Below are positions 26,769 through 35,389 of a stretch of 64,000 nucleotides of DNA, one piece after another. The notes under the pieces are model-generated. The model ran no database searches and was not told where the DNA came from. It saw only the letters and a program-made list of their open reading frames with translations. Source of the DNA: Streptomyces alanosinicus (GTDB taxonomy: Bacteria > Actinomycetota > Actinomycetes > Streptomycetales > Streptomycetaceae); NCBI RefSeq assembly GCF_014650595.1, contig NZ_BMVG01000001.1:1240001-1304000 (forward strand), given 5' to 3'. How positions within the stretch are numbered: position 1 is the first letter of the stretch; each line of letters begins with the position of its first letter. A program made the position numbers and the translations under genes.

Positions 26769-29078
26769 TCACCGGTCCGTCACCACCGCCGCCTGCGGGC
26801 GGATCGGGAGCCGGTTGACGGGGCGGCCGGTGGCCGCGCGGACCGCGGAGGCGATCGCGGCCGGTGCCGTCACGACCGGGATCGCGCTGACGGACTTGGC
26901 GCCGAAGGGAGCCACGACGTCCCGTTCCTCGACCAGTTTGACGATCTGGATGTCCGGGGCGTCGAGGGCGGTCGGCAGGGCGTATCCGGTCAGGTCGGGG
27001 TGGCGGATCAGACCGCGGGGCGTACGCAGGTTCTCGGTCAGGGCGATGCCCACGCCCTGGGTCACGCCCGCCTCGATCCGGGCGGCCAGCTGGGTCGGGT
27101 TGAGGATCCGGCCCACGTCCTGGGCGACCGCCAGCTCCACCACCCGGACCGAGCCCAGCTCGATGTCGACGTCCACCACCGCACGGATCGCGCAGAAGGC
27201 CAGGCCCACGAAGGCGTCGCCCTGGCCGGCGGCGTTCAGCGGCTCGGTGGGGTGCGGACGGCACTGGGCGGTGGCCCACAGCTCCTTGCCGTCCATCGCC
27301 TCGGTGACCGTCGTCGACAGCACACCGTCGTACGAGGTGATCTTGCCGTCCGTGATCTGGAGCAGTTCGGTGGACATGCCGAACTTGTGGGCGAGCGGCT
27401 GCAGGAGCTGCGTGCGGACCATCTTCGCCGCGCGCTCCACCGCACCGCCCGACACCCAGGTGTGCCGGCCGCGGCAGCCGCCGCCCGCCGGTGGCTGGTC
27501 GGTGTCGACCGGCGCCACATGCACTTCCTCGATACCGAGGGTCTCCTGGACGATCTGCCGGGCGAGGGTGGTGAAGCCCTGGCCGGTCTCGACGGCCGCG
27601 CACAGCACGGTGGCGACCCCGTCGTGGACCTTGACCGTCGCCGTGGACACCTCGTCGGCGCCCTCCGCGCCGAGCATGTGCACCATGCCGAGGCCGTAGC
27701 CGACACCCCGGCGCACCGCGTCCGGTTCGCCCGCGCCCTCGGGCCCGCCCGGCAGCAGCCACTCCTCCTCGGGCGTGTCCTTGGGCAGCGCGGGCAGCGG
27801 GAAGTCCCGTACCGCCTGGAGGAGTTCGGCCACCGGAGCCGGGCAGGTCACCGTCTGGCCGATGGGGAGCACGTCGCCGGTCGCCAGGACGTTGCGCAGC
27901 CGCAGTTCCGCCGGGTCCAGGCCCAGCTTCTTGGCCAGCTTGTCCATCTGCGCCTCGTAGGCGGCACACACCTGCATCGCGCCCTCGCCGCGCACATGGC
28001 CGGAGGGCGGGTTGTTGGTGCGCACGGCCCAGCCCTCGATGAAGGCGTTCGGGACGACGTACGGGCCGCACGCGAAGGAGACCGCGGCGGCCAGCGCCTC
28101 GGCGGAGGTGTCGGCGTACGCGCCCGCGTCCAGCAGGACCTGCGCCTCCACCTTCACCAACTTGCCCTCGGCGTCCGCGTGGTGGCGGTAGCGCAGCAGG
28201 GTGGGGTGGCGGTGGACGTGGCCGAGGAAGGACTCCTCGCGGGTCGCCGTGAGCTTGACCGGGCAGCCGGTCCTGAGCGCGAGCAGGCCGAGCGGCAGCT
28301 GGAAGCCCTGGTCCTCGCGGTCGGCGGTGGCGCCCGGCACCCCGGTGACCACGATCTTCACTCGATCCGGGGACAGGGCGTAGCAGGCCGCGGCGGTGTT
28401 GCGGTCGGCGTGCGGGTCGGTGGAGGCCAGGTACAGCTCCACGCCGCCGTCGGGGCGGGGCACGGCGAGGCCGGCTTCGGCGCCGATGGGGGCCGGGTCC
28501 TGGCGCCCTATCCGGTACAGGCCCTCGACGACGATCTCGCCGGCCGCCTCCGGATCGCCGTGGTGCAGCGGGATGTGCCGGATCAGATTGCCGTCGGGGT
28601 GCAGGGGCTCCGCCTCGAAGGCCTGCTCCGGGTCGGTGACGGGATCGAGTACTTCGTACTCGACGATGATGGCGGCGGCGGCCATGCGCGCGGTGTCCGG
28701 GTGGTCGGCGGCGACGGCGGCGATGGGCTCGCCGTGGTGCCGTACGACCTCGGAGGCGAACACCGGCCGGTCGGGGGTGCCCCGGCCGTGGCGCGGGGTG
28801 CCGGGCACGTCCTCGTGCGTGATGACCGCGCGGACGCCGGGCATCTCGCGCGCGTGGCCGGTGTCGACGGACACGATGCGCGCGTGCGCGTGCGGGGAGC
28901 GCAGCACGGCGGCCCAGAGCAGGCCCTCGGCCCACAGGTCGGCCGCGTACGGGAAGGTGCCCTCGGTCTTGGCGCGGGCGTCGGCGTGCGGCAGGGAGAC
29001 GCCGAGGCCGTGCGGCAACGCCTCGGTCTCGGCAGCGGGTTCCGCGGCGGTGGTCGCCGTGGCGGCTTCGTTGCTCAC
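26769..29078 (-). CDS. Molybdenum hydroxylase (xanthine dehydrogenase-like) large subunit, degenerate active site
   Basis: 769 residues from GTG 29078, overlapping the FeS gene stop as GTGA. The domain order matches the aldehyde oxidase/xanthine dehydrogenase large subunit: an a/b hammerhead (HADARAKTEGTFPYAADL, LRSPHAHARIVSVD) at 25-140, then the molybdopterin domain. Key motifs are altered. The usual Gly-rich GGGFGGK loop reads GATADREDQ at 249-257. The usual catalytic GxKGVGEPP reads GAKSVSAIP, placing Ala732 where the base Glu should be. RGFG reads RGEG. The C-terminal DVGRILNPTQLAARIEAGVTQG region is normal. It may be a non-hydroxylase or have a different chemistry. Third gene of the operon. 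Confidence 0.88.
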   Translation of the reverse strand: MSNEAATATTAAEPAAETEALPHGLGVSLPHADARAKTEGTFPYAADLWAEGLLWAAVLRSPHAHARIVSVDTGHAREMPGVRAVITHEDVPGTPRHGRGTPDRPVFASEVVRHHGEPIAAVAADHPDTARMAAAAIIVEYEVLDPVTDPEQAFEAEPLHPDGNLIRHIPLHHGDPEAAGEIVVEGLYRIGRQDPAPIGAEAGLAVPRPDGGVELYLASTDPHADRNTAAACYALSPDRVKIVVTGVPGATADREDQGFQLPLGLLALRTGCPVKLTATREESFLGHVHRHPTLLRYRHHADAEGKLVKVEAQVLLDAGAYADTSAEALAAAVSFACGPYVVPNAFIEGWAVRTNNPPSGHVRGEGAMQVCAAYEAQMDKLAKKLGLDPAELRLRNVLATGDVLPIGQTVTCPAPVAELLQAVRDFPLPALPKDTPEEEWLLPGGPEGAGEPDAVRRGVGYGLGMVHMLGAEGADEVSTATVKVHDGVATVLCAAVETGQGFTTLARQIVQETLGIEEVHVAPVDTDQPPAGGGCRGRHTWVSGGAVERAAKMVRTQLLQPLAHKFGMSTELLQITDGKITSYDGVLSTTVTEAMDGKELWATAQCRPHPTEPLNAAGQGDAFVGLAFCAIRAVVDVDIELGSVRVVELAVAQDVGRILNPTQLAARIEAGVTQGVGIALTENLRTPRGLIRHPDLTGYALPTALDAPDIQIVKLVEERDVVAPFGAKSVSAIPVVTAPAAIASAVRAATGRPVNRLPIRPQAAVVTDR

Positions 29079-31213
29079 GCCTGGCCTCCGTCCTGGCCGT
29101 AGTGCTGGTCGTGCGGGTCATGCGGTCCCGGGGTGCCGTGCGGCGGCGTGCCGTACGGGTCGGGCGTGCCGTACGGATCGCGCGCGTCGCCGTAGCCCGC
29201 GGGCGCGGCCGACGGCGTGTCGAAGGCGCCCGGCGCCTCGAACGCCGACGGGTTGACGCCGCCGGAGCCGGGGCCCGCCTGGTGGGGAATACGGACCTCG
29301 TCCGCCTCCTGCTCGGTGTCGCCGGGCGCGGCGTGGGACGCCTCGCGTTCGGCGACGACCTCCTGGACGGCCTCCAGGACGCCCCGGTAGCCGGAGCAGC
29401 GGCACAGGTTGCCGCACAGCGCCTGCCGGGTCTCCAGCTCGGTCGGCGCGGGGTTGCCCTCCAGCAGGTCGTGCACGGTCATCGCCATGCCGGGCACGCA
29501 GAAACCGCACTGCACGGCACCGCACCGGGCGAGCGCGCGCTGCACGTCGGAGGGCTGTCCGTCGGCGGCCAGGCCCTCGACCGTACGCACCTCGCTGCCG
29601 GCCGCGGTGACCGCCGGGACCAGGCAGGAGGCCACCAGCCGGCCGTCGACCTGGACGTTGCAGGCCCCGCACTCGCCCTGCGAGCAGCCGTCCTTGGCGC
29701 CCGCGAGGCCGAGCCGCTCGCGCAGGACGTACAGCAGCGACTCGCCGATCCAGGCGTCGGTGACGGGCCGGTCGGCGCCGTTGACCCGCAGGACGTAGGA
29801 CGCGAGCGGGTGGTCGTCGTGCGGCGGCTGGGGCGCGGAGTGCTCCTCGGCGGCGGCCGCCTCCGGCCGGGGCGCGGCGTCCTGGCCGGTGACGTCGGGG
29901 GCGTCGGCGGTCTCGGGGGCGTCCTCGGGTGTGCCGCCCTCCCCGGGTGCCTCGGGCGTGTCGGTCGTCAGGACCGCGGCCTCCGGTACGGCTGCGGCGG
30001 CCGGGGTCTGAGGTGCCGTCGGGTCGGCGGTCGCGTCCGTGTCGGCCGTAGCGGGCGTTGTGGCGGCCTCCGGGCTCTCGACGGGCCCTGCGGGGCCGTC
30101 GTGGCCCACGGGGCCGTCAGCGGGGCCCTCAGGGGCCTTGGCGGGGGCGTGGCCGTCCCTGTCGGGCGCCGCGGCCGGCGCACCCGCCGGTTGCGCCGCT
30201 TCGGCGAACTCGCCGGGGTGAGTGGCCTCCACGGCGCGCGCGTGCGCGGCGTCGGCGTGCCCGACATCCGCGTGACCGACCGGTTCGTGACCGATCGGTT
30301 CATGACCGGCGATCTCGTGCGCGGTGGCCTCGTGCGCGGTGGCCTCATGCCCGGCCGTCTCGTGCCGGGTCTCCTCGTGCCGGGTCTCCTCGCGACCGGT
30401 CGGATCCTGGGCGTACCGCTCGTCCGAGGCGTACCGCTCGTCCGGGGCGAAGCGCCCTTCGGGGGCGAACCGCTCATTCGGCGCGTACTGCTCGTCCGAC
30501 GCGAACTGCCCTTCCTGGGTGTACTGCTCGTCCGGCGTGTACTCCTGCGCCGGCGCGCCGCCCGGCGCGGGGGCGGCCGAACCGCCCGCCGGGTGCGCGT
30601 CGGTGTGGTCGGGCAGGCCGGTGTGACCGGTGTGCTCGGCGTGACCGGTGTCCGCGGGGCGGTCCCAGGGGCGGCCCGCGCCCTCCGTCGCCCAGGGCGC
30701 GGACGCGCCGCCGGGCAGCGTGGCCGGCGGGGTGCCACCCCACTGCTCGACCAGGGACGACGTGGTGAACTCGCCCGATTCGTCCGGAAGGTCGCCACCG
30801 GCGACCGGGATGGACCACTGCCCGGTGACGTCGTGTCCGGGCGCGGCCGGGGCCGGGGCCGGGGGTTCCTCGAAGGTCCACTGCTGGGTCGCGCCGGGCT
30901 GGTACGTGAACCGGTCGTCCGCGGCCGGCGCCTGGGGTGCGGCGTTCGGGTCGGGCCACTCCACGCCGCTCGCGGGCGCGGCCCACGTGCCGGTCGCGGC
31001 GGGGTCCCCGGTGCCGGGGGCGACCGTTATCCGCGGCGGCACATAGCCGTGCCCGGGAGCGGCCAGCGGGCTGTCGCCGGACAGCAGGGCGTCGATGCCG
31101 CCTTCGGGGAGCTTGACGAAGGCGGTGGCGCCGTCGTCGTAGTCGCCCTGGGGCAACGGGTCCCAGCGGCCGCCGCCCTGGGGCGTGGCCTCTCCATGCT
31201 GGTCGTCGGTCAC
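29075..31213 (-). CDS. Molybdenum hydroxylase 2Fe-2S subunit with a giant low-complexity N-terminus
   Basis: 712 residues, against 150-200 for usual subunits. The core is at about 468-625: plant-type ferredoxin cysteines in GCSQGECGACNVQVDG with a fourth Cys in LVASCLVP, and the second cluster in AVQCGFCVPGM and LCGNLCRCSGYRG; both [2Fe-2S] sites look intact. Residues 1-467 have no recognisable fold. They contain EQY/ERF-type repeats (APNERFAPEGRFAPDERYA), His-Glu repeats (ATAHEATAHEIAGHEPIGHE) and a Thr/Asp/Pro/Ala-rich linker. A Gly/Pro/Tyr/His-rich tail follows the core. GTG 31213 overlaps the FAD subunit stop (GTGA), which fixes the start. No frameshift is needed to keep the frame open. 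Confidence 0.88.
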   Translation of the reverse strand: MTDDQHGEATPQGGGRWDPLPQGDYDDGATAFVKLPEGGIDALLSGDSPLAAPGHGYVPPRITVAPGTGDPAATGTWAAPASGVEWPDPNAAPQAPAADDRFTYQPGATQQWTFEEPPAPAPAAPGHDVTGQWSIPVAGGDLPDESGEFTTSSLVEQWGGTPPATLPGGASAPWATEGAGRPWDRPADTGHAEHTGHTGLPDHTDAHPAGGSAAPAPGGAPAQEYTPDEQYTQEGQFASDEQYAPNERFAPEGRFAPDERYASDERYAQDPTGREETRHEETRHETAGHEATAHEATAHEIAGHEPIGHEPVGHADVGHADAAHARAVEATHPGEFAEAAQPAGAPAAAPDRDGHAPAKAPEGPADGPVGHDGPAGPVESPEAATTPATADTDATADPTAPQTPAAAAVPEAAVLTTDTPEAPGEGGTPEDAPETADAPDVTGQDAAPRPEAAAAEEHSAPQPPHDDHPLASYVLRVNGADRPVTDAWIGESLLYVLRERLGLAGAKDGCSQGECGACNVQVDGRLVASCLVPAVTAAGSEVRTVEGLAADGQPSDVQRALARCGAVQCGFCVPGMAMTVHDLLEGNPAPTELETRQALCGNLCRCSGYRGVLEAVQEVVAEREASHAAPGDTEQEADEVRIPHQAGPGSGGVNPSAFEAPGAFDTPSAAPAGYGDARDPYGTPDPYGTPPHGTPGPHDPHDQHYGQDGGQA

Positions 31214-32130
31214 GACAGCGCCCTCCCCAGTGCTCGTCGGGCCAGTGCGGCGACGGTGCGCCGCAGGTGCAGTACGGCGGGCGGAAGCGGGGTCACCGAG
31301 CCGTCGGGCTCCGGTGCCGGGTCCGGGATGCAGGCCGCGGCGACGTACTCGCCGAAGGCGGTCAGGGCCTCCGGGACGAGCGCGCGGTCGTTGTCCCAGT
31401 CGATCAGCTGCGCGACCCACTGCTCGGCCTCCAGGGGCCGCAGCGGCATCGGCGCTATGGCACCGACGGCGCACCGCACTCCGCGCCGGGCGGGGTCGAG
31501 GACGAGCGCCACGGAGGCCAGCGAGCGGCCCGGTCCGGTGCGTCCGGTCGCCTTCAGGAAGACCTGCGGGGCGTGCAGCAGCGGCACGCGCACGAAGCCG
31601 ATGAGTTCGCCGCCGCGCAGCATCTCCACGCCGGCCAGCAGGTGCGACACCGGGATCTCCCGGCGGGCGCCGTTCTGGCCCGCGATGATGAGCGTCGCCT
31701 CCAGGGCGGCGAGGACCGGCAGCGCGTCACCCGTCGGCGCGGCCGAGGCGATGTTGCCGCCGAGGGTGCCCGCGTTGCGGATGTGCGGCGGGCCCGCGGC
31801 GCGCGCGGCGGCGGCGAGCGCCGGGATCAGGGCCGCGAAGTCGGGGCGGCCCATGCGCGCGTGCGTGAGGCCCGCGCCGAGCAGTGCGTGGCCGTCCTGG
31901 TACTGCCAGCCCCGGATCTCGCTGATCCGCCCGAGACCCACCAGGGCGGCGGGCCTGAGCTGGCCGGAGTTGACGGCGGCCATCAGATCGGTGCCGCCCG
32001 CGACGGGCACGGCGGCGGGCATGGCGCCGAGGGCCGCCACCGCCTCGTCCAGCGTCGTGGGCAGCGTGACGGCCTGCGCCGCCTGCGGTGCGTGCGTGGT
32101 CAAACCGGCTGCCCCTTCCCGCTGCCCCAC
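31210..32130 (-). CDS. Molybdenum hydroxylase FAD-binding subunit
   Basis: 306 residues. FAD-binding PCMH-type medium subunit of xanthine dehydrogenase/CO dehydrogenase-like enzymes. Both flavin motifs are present: VPVAGGTDLMAAVNSG (about residue 42) and IRNAGTLGGNIASAAPTGD (about 117). The CO-dehydrogenase-type C-terminal domain follows (GRSLASVALVLD, RRGVRCAVGAIAPMPLRP). It passes electrons from the FeS centres to NAD or another acceptor. First gene of the three-gene operon FAD-FeS-large subunit, coupled by a GTGA overlap. GTG 32130 is used; a TTG 27 nt downstream, after GGAAGGGG, is an alternative. No XdhC-like maturation factor or regulator is adjacent. Confidence 0.9.
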   Translation of the reverse strand: MGQREGAAGLTTHAPQAAQAVTLPTTLDEAVAALGAMPAAVPVAGGTDLMAAVNSGQLRPAALVGLGRISEIRGWQYQDGHALLGAGLTHARMGRPDFAALIPALAAAARAAGPPHIRNAGTLGGNIASAAPTGDALPVLAALEATLIIAGQNGARREIPVSHLLAGVEMLRGGELIGFVRVPLLHAPQVFLKATGRTGPGRSLASVALVLDPARRGVRCAVGAIAPMPLRPLEAEQWVAQLIDWDNDRALVPEALTAFGEYVAAACIPDPAPEPDGSVTPLPPAVLHLRRTVAALARRALGRALS

Positions 32131-32360
32131 CTGGTCCCACCTGTGTGGCCGTACGGTACGTGCTCACAGGGCGGACGTGGCAACTCTGGCACATCTTCGC
32201 AAGGGCCGAACGCGGGGGTCCGCTAGGAGGCATTCGCCCACCTCACCACGGAGATGGTCCGTTTTCGCATGGCATCACCGGTGCGCGGCGATTGACACTC
32301 TTTGGTGACTCTTGGCGCGGTTTTCCGGCACTTGTTCGGGGCGGCGGTCCGGCCGCGAGG

Positions 32361-34031
32361 TCACCTGTCCGGCGGCAGCCCCTCGACCGGGCGGCCCGGG
32401 ACGCCGGGGCGCCGCTGCCACGGCCGGGGCCCGGCGGGCGGCCGGTAGGCGACTCCGAGGGCGTCAAGTCGCGCGTAATGGGCTGTCATACGGCGTTCGA
32501 AGCCGGCGAAGTCCCGCTCCGCGGGGGCCGGCAGCCGGCTCCAGGCCACCTCGGCGAAGGCCGCGAGCCGCGGGAAGGTCTGGTAGTCCACGCGCGCGGC
32601 GTCCTCCAGCACCTCGGTCCAGACGTTGGCCTGAGTGCCCAGCACATGCAGGGCTTCCGCCTCCGTGAGGTCGGCCGGAACGGGTTCGAACCGGTAGACG
32701 TCCTCCAGGGTGCGCACGAACCCGATCGGCACCGGCTCGTCCTCGCCCGGGGCCTGGCGGTGGTCCAGATACACGTACTGCTCCGGGCACATGACGACGT
32801 CGTGGCCGGCCCGCGCGGCCGCGATCCCGCCGCCGTAGCCGCGCCAGGACGACACCGCGGCACCCCGGGCGAGCCCGCCCTCCAGGATCTCGTCCCAGCC
32901 GATGAGCCGGCGCCCGCGCGCGGAGAGCCAGGCGTCGAAGTGGCCGATGAACCACGACTGCAGCTCGTCCTCGTCGGCGAGGCCGAGGTCCGCGATCCGG
33001 GTCTTGGCGGTCACCGACTCGGTCCACTGCTCCTTGCGGCACTCGTCGCCGCCGACATGGATGAACCGCGAGGGGAACAGTTCCAGGACCTCCTCGAACA
33101 CCCCCTCGTAGAAGCGCAGGGTGGTGTCAGTGGGGGCGAGTACGTTGGCGGAGATCCCCCAGTTGTCCCAGACGTCGAGGGCGGTGGTGTCGATGACATC
33201 GGTGTTGCCGAGTTCCGGATACGCGGCGATGGCGGCCTGCGAATGGCCCGGTACGTCGATTTCCGGGACGACGGTGATATGCCGCTCGGCGGCATAGGCG
33301 ACGATCTCCCGGATGTCGTCCTGGGTGTAGTAACCCCCGTGCGGTTTCTCCTCCCACAAGAGGGACGCGCGGTGACCGAATTTCGACCGTGCCCGCCAGG
33401 AGGCGGTTTCGGCCAGCTTCGGATAGCGCTTGATCTCGATGCGCCAGCCCTGGTCGTCGGTCAGATGGAAGTGGAAGACGTTGAGTTTGTGCGCGGCCAT
33501 CAGATCGAGATAGCGCAGCACCCCGTCCTTCGGCATGAAGTGCCGGGCCACGTCGAGGAGAAGGCCTCGCCAGCGGAATCGGGGGGCGTCGCGGACGGTC
33601 ACGGCCGGGAACTCCCACTCGGTCCGCCCGGTGACCGGCGCCCGCCGGAAGGCCTCCGGACCGAGGAGTTGACGAAAGGTCTGGGCGCCCCAGAAAAGGC
33701 CGGCCTCGCTCGCACCGTCGATCGCGACGAGACCGCCGTCGGCACCCAGCTGATAGGCCTCCGGACTGCCGAGTTCGTCCTCCAGCGCGGGATCGATCCG
33801 CAGGAGGACACGGGACCCGCCGGCCCGGTGCGGGGCCAGCGGCAGGCCGGTCGCCGCGCCGACCGTCGTACGCAGCCAGCGTGCGACCCGCTCGGTGCCC
33901 TCGGTGGCCTCGATCCCGGTGTGCTCGTCGATGACGGATCCGGTGCCGCCACCGGGCAGCGAGGCCGTGATGCCGGCCGGCGCGGGGATCAGCGCCACGT
34001 CGGGTTCCGGGAAGAGGGGTTCGTCACTCAT
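32361..34031 (-). CDS. Beta-N-acetylhexosaminidase (GH20)
   Basis: 556 residues, no signal peptide, so probably cytoplasmic. It cleaves terminal N-acetylglucosamine from chito-oligosaccharides or cell-wall fragments by substrate-assisted catalysis. N-terminal GH20b-like domain (about 10-140), then the TIM barrel: GLLLDVARHFMPKDGVLRYL, NVFHFHLTDDQGWRIEIK, VVPEIDVPGHSQAAI, and the catalytic Asp-Glu pair in FIHVGGDECRKEQW. Substrate-binding Trp residues are in VSSWRGYGG and TQANVWTEVLED. ATG 34031 is 29 nt from a perfect 17-bp palindrome that probably controls it. A DasR-type site was not seen. Confidence 0.94.
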   Translation of the reverse strand: MSDEPLFPEPDVALIPAPAGITASLPGGGTGSVIDEHTGIEATEGTERVARWLRTTVGAATGLPLAPHRAGGSRVLLRIDPALEDELGSPEAYQLGADGGLVAIDGASEAGLFWGAQTFRQLLGPEAFRRAPVTGRTEWEFPAVTVRDAPRFRWRGLLLDVARHFMPKDGVLRYLDLMAAHKLNVFHFHLTDDQGWRIEIKRYPKLAETASWRARSKFGHRASLLWEEKPHGGYYTQDDIREIVAYAAERHITVVPEIDVPGHSQAAIAAYPELGNTDVIDTTALDVWDNWGISANVLAPTDTTLRFYEGVFEEVLELFPSRFIHVGGDECRKEQWTESVTAKTRIADLGLADEDELQSWFIGHFDAWLSARGRRLIGWDEILEGGLARGAAVSSWRGYGGGIAAARAGHDVVMCPEQYVYLDHRQAPGEDEPVPIGFVRTLEDVYRFEPVPADLTEAEALHVLGTQANVWTEVLEDAARVDYQTFPRLAAFAEVAWSRLPAPAERDFAGFERRMTAHYARLDALGVAYRPPAGPRPWQRRPGVPGRPVEGLPPDR

Positions 34032-34059
34032 GTCGCCCGCCGCACCTCCGCCACATGCG

Positions 34060-34076
34060 TTGCACTGAGTGCAACG
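34060..34076. promoter_or_regulatory. Palindromic operator upstream of the hexosaminidase
   Basis: GTTGCACT-G-AGTGCAAC, a perfect 8-1-8 palindrome, 29 nt before the start codon. A related imperfect copy, TTTCACTGTGCACAAC (about 34080-34095), follows a few bases further upstream. Two adjacent similar sites suggest a specific repressor or activator. Confidence 0.65.
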
Positions 34077-34142
34077 ACCGTTTCACTGTGCACAACTTCG
34101 AGGAGGCTACAGGTCTCGACCACTCCTGACCAGAGAACACGA

Positions 34143-34183
34143 AGGCCCCCGGCACGCGCGCACCGCGCACGCACCAGGGGCCT
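34143..34183 (-). terminator. Terminator of the DUF3039 gene
   Basis: AGGCCCC (34143-34149) pairs with GGGGCCT (34177-34183); the intervening bases extend the stem imperfectly with alternating GC. It lies 34 nt beyond the DUF3039 stop on the minus strand. Confidence 0.55.
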
Positions 34184-34216
34184 CACGACCTCGGAGAGCC
34201 GATCCCGGACGGACCC

Positions 34217-34513
34217 TTACTTGTCGCCGCCCTTGCCGCCCTTGCCGCCCTTGTCGTCGCCTCCGCTGCCCATGGACTCGTAGATCTCCTTGCACATGGG
34301 ACACACGGGGTACTTCTTCGGGTCGCGGCCCGGCACCCAGACCTTGCCGCACAGCGCCACGACGGGGGTGCCGTCGAGGGCGCTCGCCATGATCTTGTCC
34401 TTCTGGACGTAATGGGCGAAGCGCTCGTGGTCGCCGTCGCCGTGGGACACCTGCGGTGTCGGCTCTACGAGTGTCCCCGTACCAGTCCCGCGCTCGGGCT
34501 CAAGAGTGCTCAT
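34217..34513 (-). CDS. DUF3039 family small protein
   Basis: 98 residues from ATG 34513. The conserved part has FAHYVQKDKIMASALDGTPV, VALCGKVWVPGRDP and YPVCPMCKEIYE. The three cysteines (one CG and a CPMC pair) suggest a small metal site, probably zinc. The C-terminus is a Gly/Lys/Asp-rich tail. The family is widespread in actinobacteria but has no known function. It lies 29 nt downstream of the YqgE gene on the same strand, so the two are probably co-transcribed. Confidence 0.85.
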   Translation of the reverse strand: MSTLEPERGTGTGTLVEPTPQVSHGDGDHERFAHYVQKDKIMASALDGTPVVALCGKVWVPGRDPKKYPVCPMCKEIYESMGSGGDDKGGKGGKGGDK

Positions 34514-34542
34514 ACCAGCCAGGGTACTGAAGCTCACACGCA

Positions 34543-35124
34543 TCAGTTGAGAGAAGGGTCGTCCGGATACGTGGCGACCATGGCCAGTTCGTTGCGCTGG
34601 CGGCGCAGTACCTCGCGCCAGAGTCTCTCGGGGGCCGGCGAGGAGACGTCGCCGGGTTCCGACTCGACCACGTACCAGGCGCCCTCGACCAGCTCGTCCT
34701 CCAGCTGGCCGGGGCCCCAGCCGGCGTATCCGGCGAAGATTCTCAGGGAGCCGAGGGCCGAGGCGAGCAGTTCCGGCGGGGCCTCCAGGTCGACCAGGCC
34801 GATCGCGCCGTGCACCCGGCGCCAGCCCAGCGGGGCGAGGTCGCCGTTCGCGTCGCCCGGGATGACCGCCACGCCGAGCGCGGAGTCCAGCGAGACGGGG
34901 CCGCCCTGGAAGACCACTCCGGGCTCGCCGGCGAGGTCCGCCCAGCCTTCGAGGATGTCCCCCACGTCCACCGGGGTGGGGCGGTTGAGGACGACACCGA
35001 GCGAACCCTCCTCGTCGTGGTCGAGAAGGAGCACCACCGCGCGGTCGAAGTTCGGGTCCGCCAGGGCGGGTGTGGCCACGAGCAGCCGCCCTGTGAGCGA
35101 GGACACCTCGGTCATGCCAGACAT
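34543..35124 (-). CDS. YqgE/AlgH family protein
   Basis: 193 residues from ATG 35124; ATG 35115 is an equally possible start three codons later. The family fold is complete: LTGRLLVATPALADPNFDRAVVLLL, GSLGVVLNRPTPVDVGDIL, FQGGPVSLDSALGVAVIPGD and IFAGYAGWGPGQLEDELVEGAWY. YqgE/AlgH (DUF179) proteins are conserved across bacteria. AlgH was linked to alginate control in Pseudomonas, but the biochemical role is unknown. Followed by the DUF3039 gene and divergent from murA. Confidence 0.9.
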   Translation of the reverse strand: MSGMTEVSSLTGRLLVATPALADPNFDRAVVLLLDHDEEGSLGVVLNRPTPVDVGDILEGWADLAGEPGVVFQGGPVSLDSALGVAVIPGDANGDLAPLGWRRVHGAIGLVDLEAPPELLASALGSLRIFAGYAGWGPGQLEDELVEGAWYVVESEPGDVSSPAPERLWREVLRRQRNELAMVATYPDDPSLN

Positions 35125-35389
35125 GATCCCGCATCTTCCCCCGCCGTGGGGAGCCAACGGGTGGCCGGAGTGAACGCAGCTCAGGGAGTACGGGAGCGCC
35201 CCAGGCGCACATCCGCGCCCGGTGACCCCATGTGCCCGAAAGGGAACGGTTCGTGTTGTGACACAGCTATGACGGACTGGGCGGTACTCGGGCTTACGGA
35301 CGGGGGGTAATCGGCGATTACCCTGTCTTCCCGGCCCCTGCGCACAGTGATCGGCCGGCCCCTGCCCAACTCATCGGAACGCGAGATAC

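Noticed and set aside
25452..32308. Two plus-strand open frames of over 1000 codons each
   Set aside because: Both are antisense to the SUKH protein and the three molybdoenzyme subunits, which have recognisable domains. No start signals or homology-like motifs support the plus-strand frames.
34032..34100. DasR (dre) site before the hexosaminidase
   Set aside because: The palindrome present has a different sequence from the ACTGGTCTAGACCAGT consensus.
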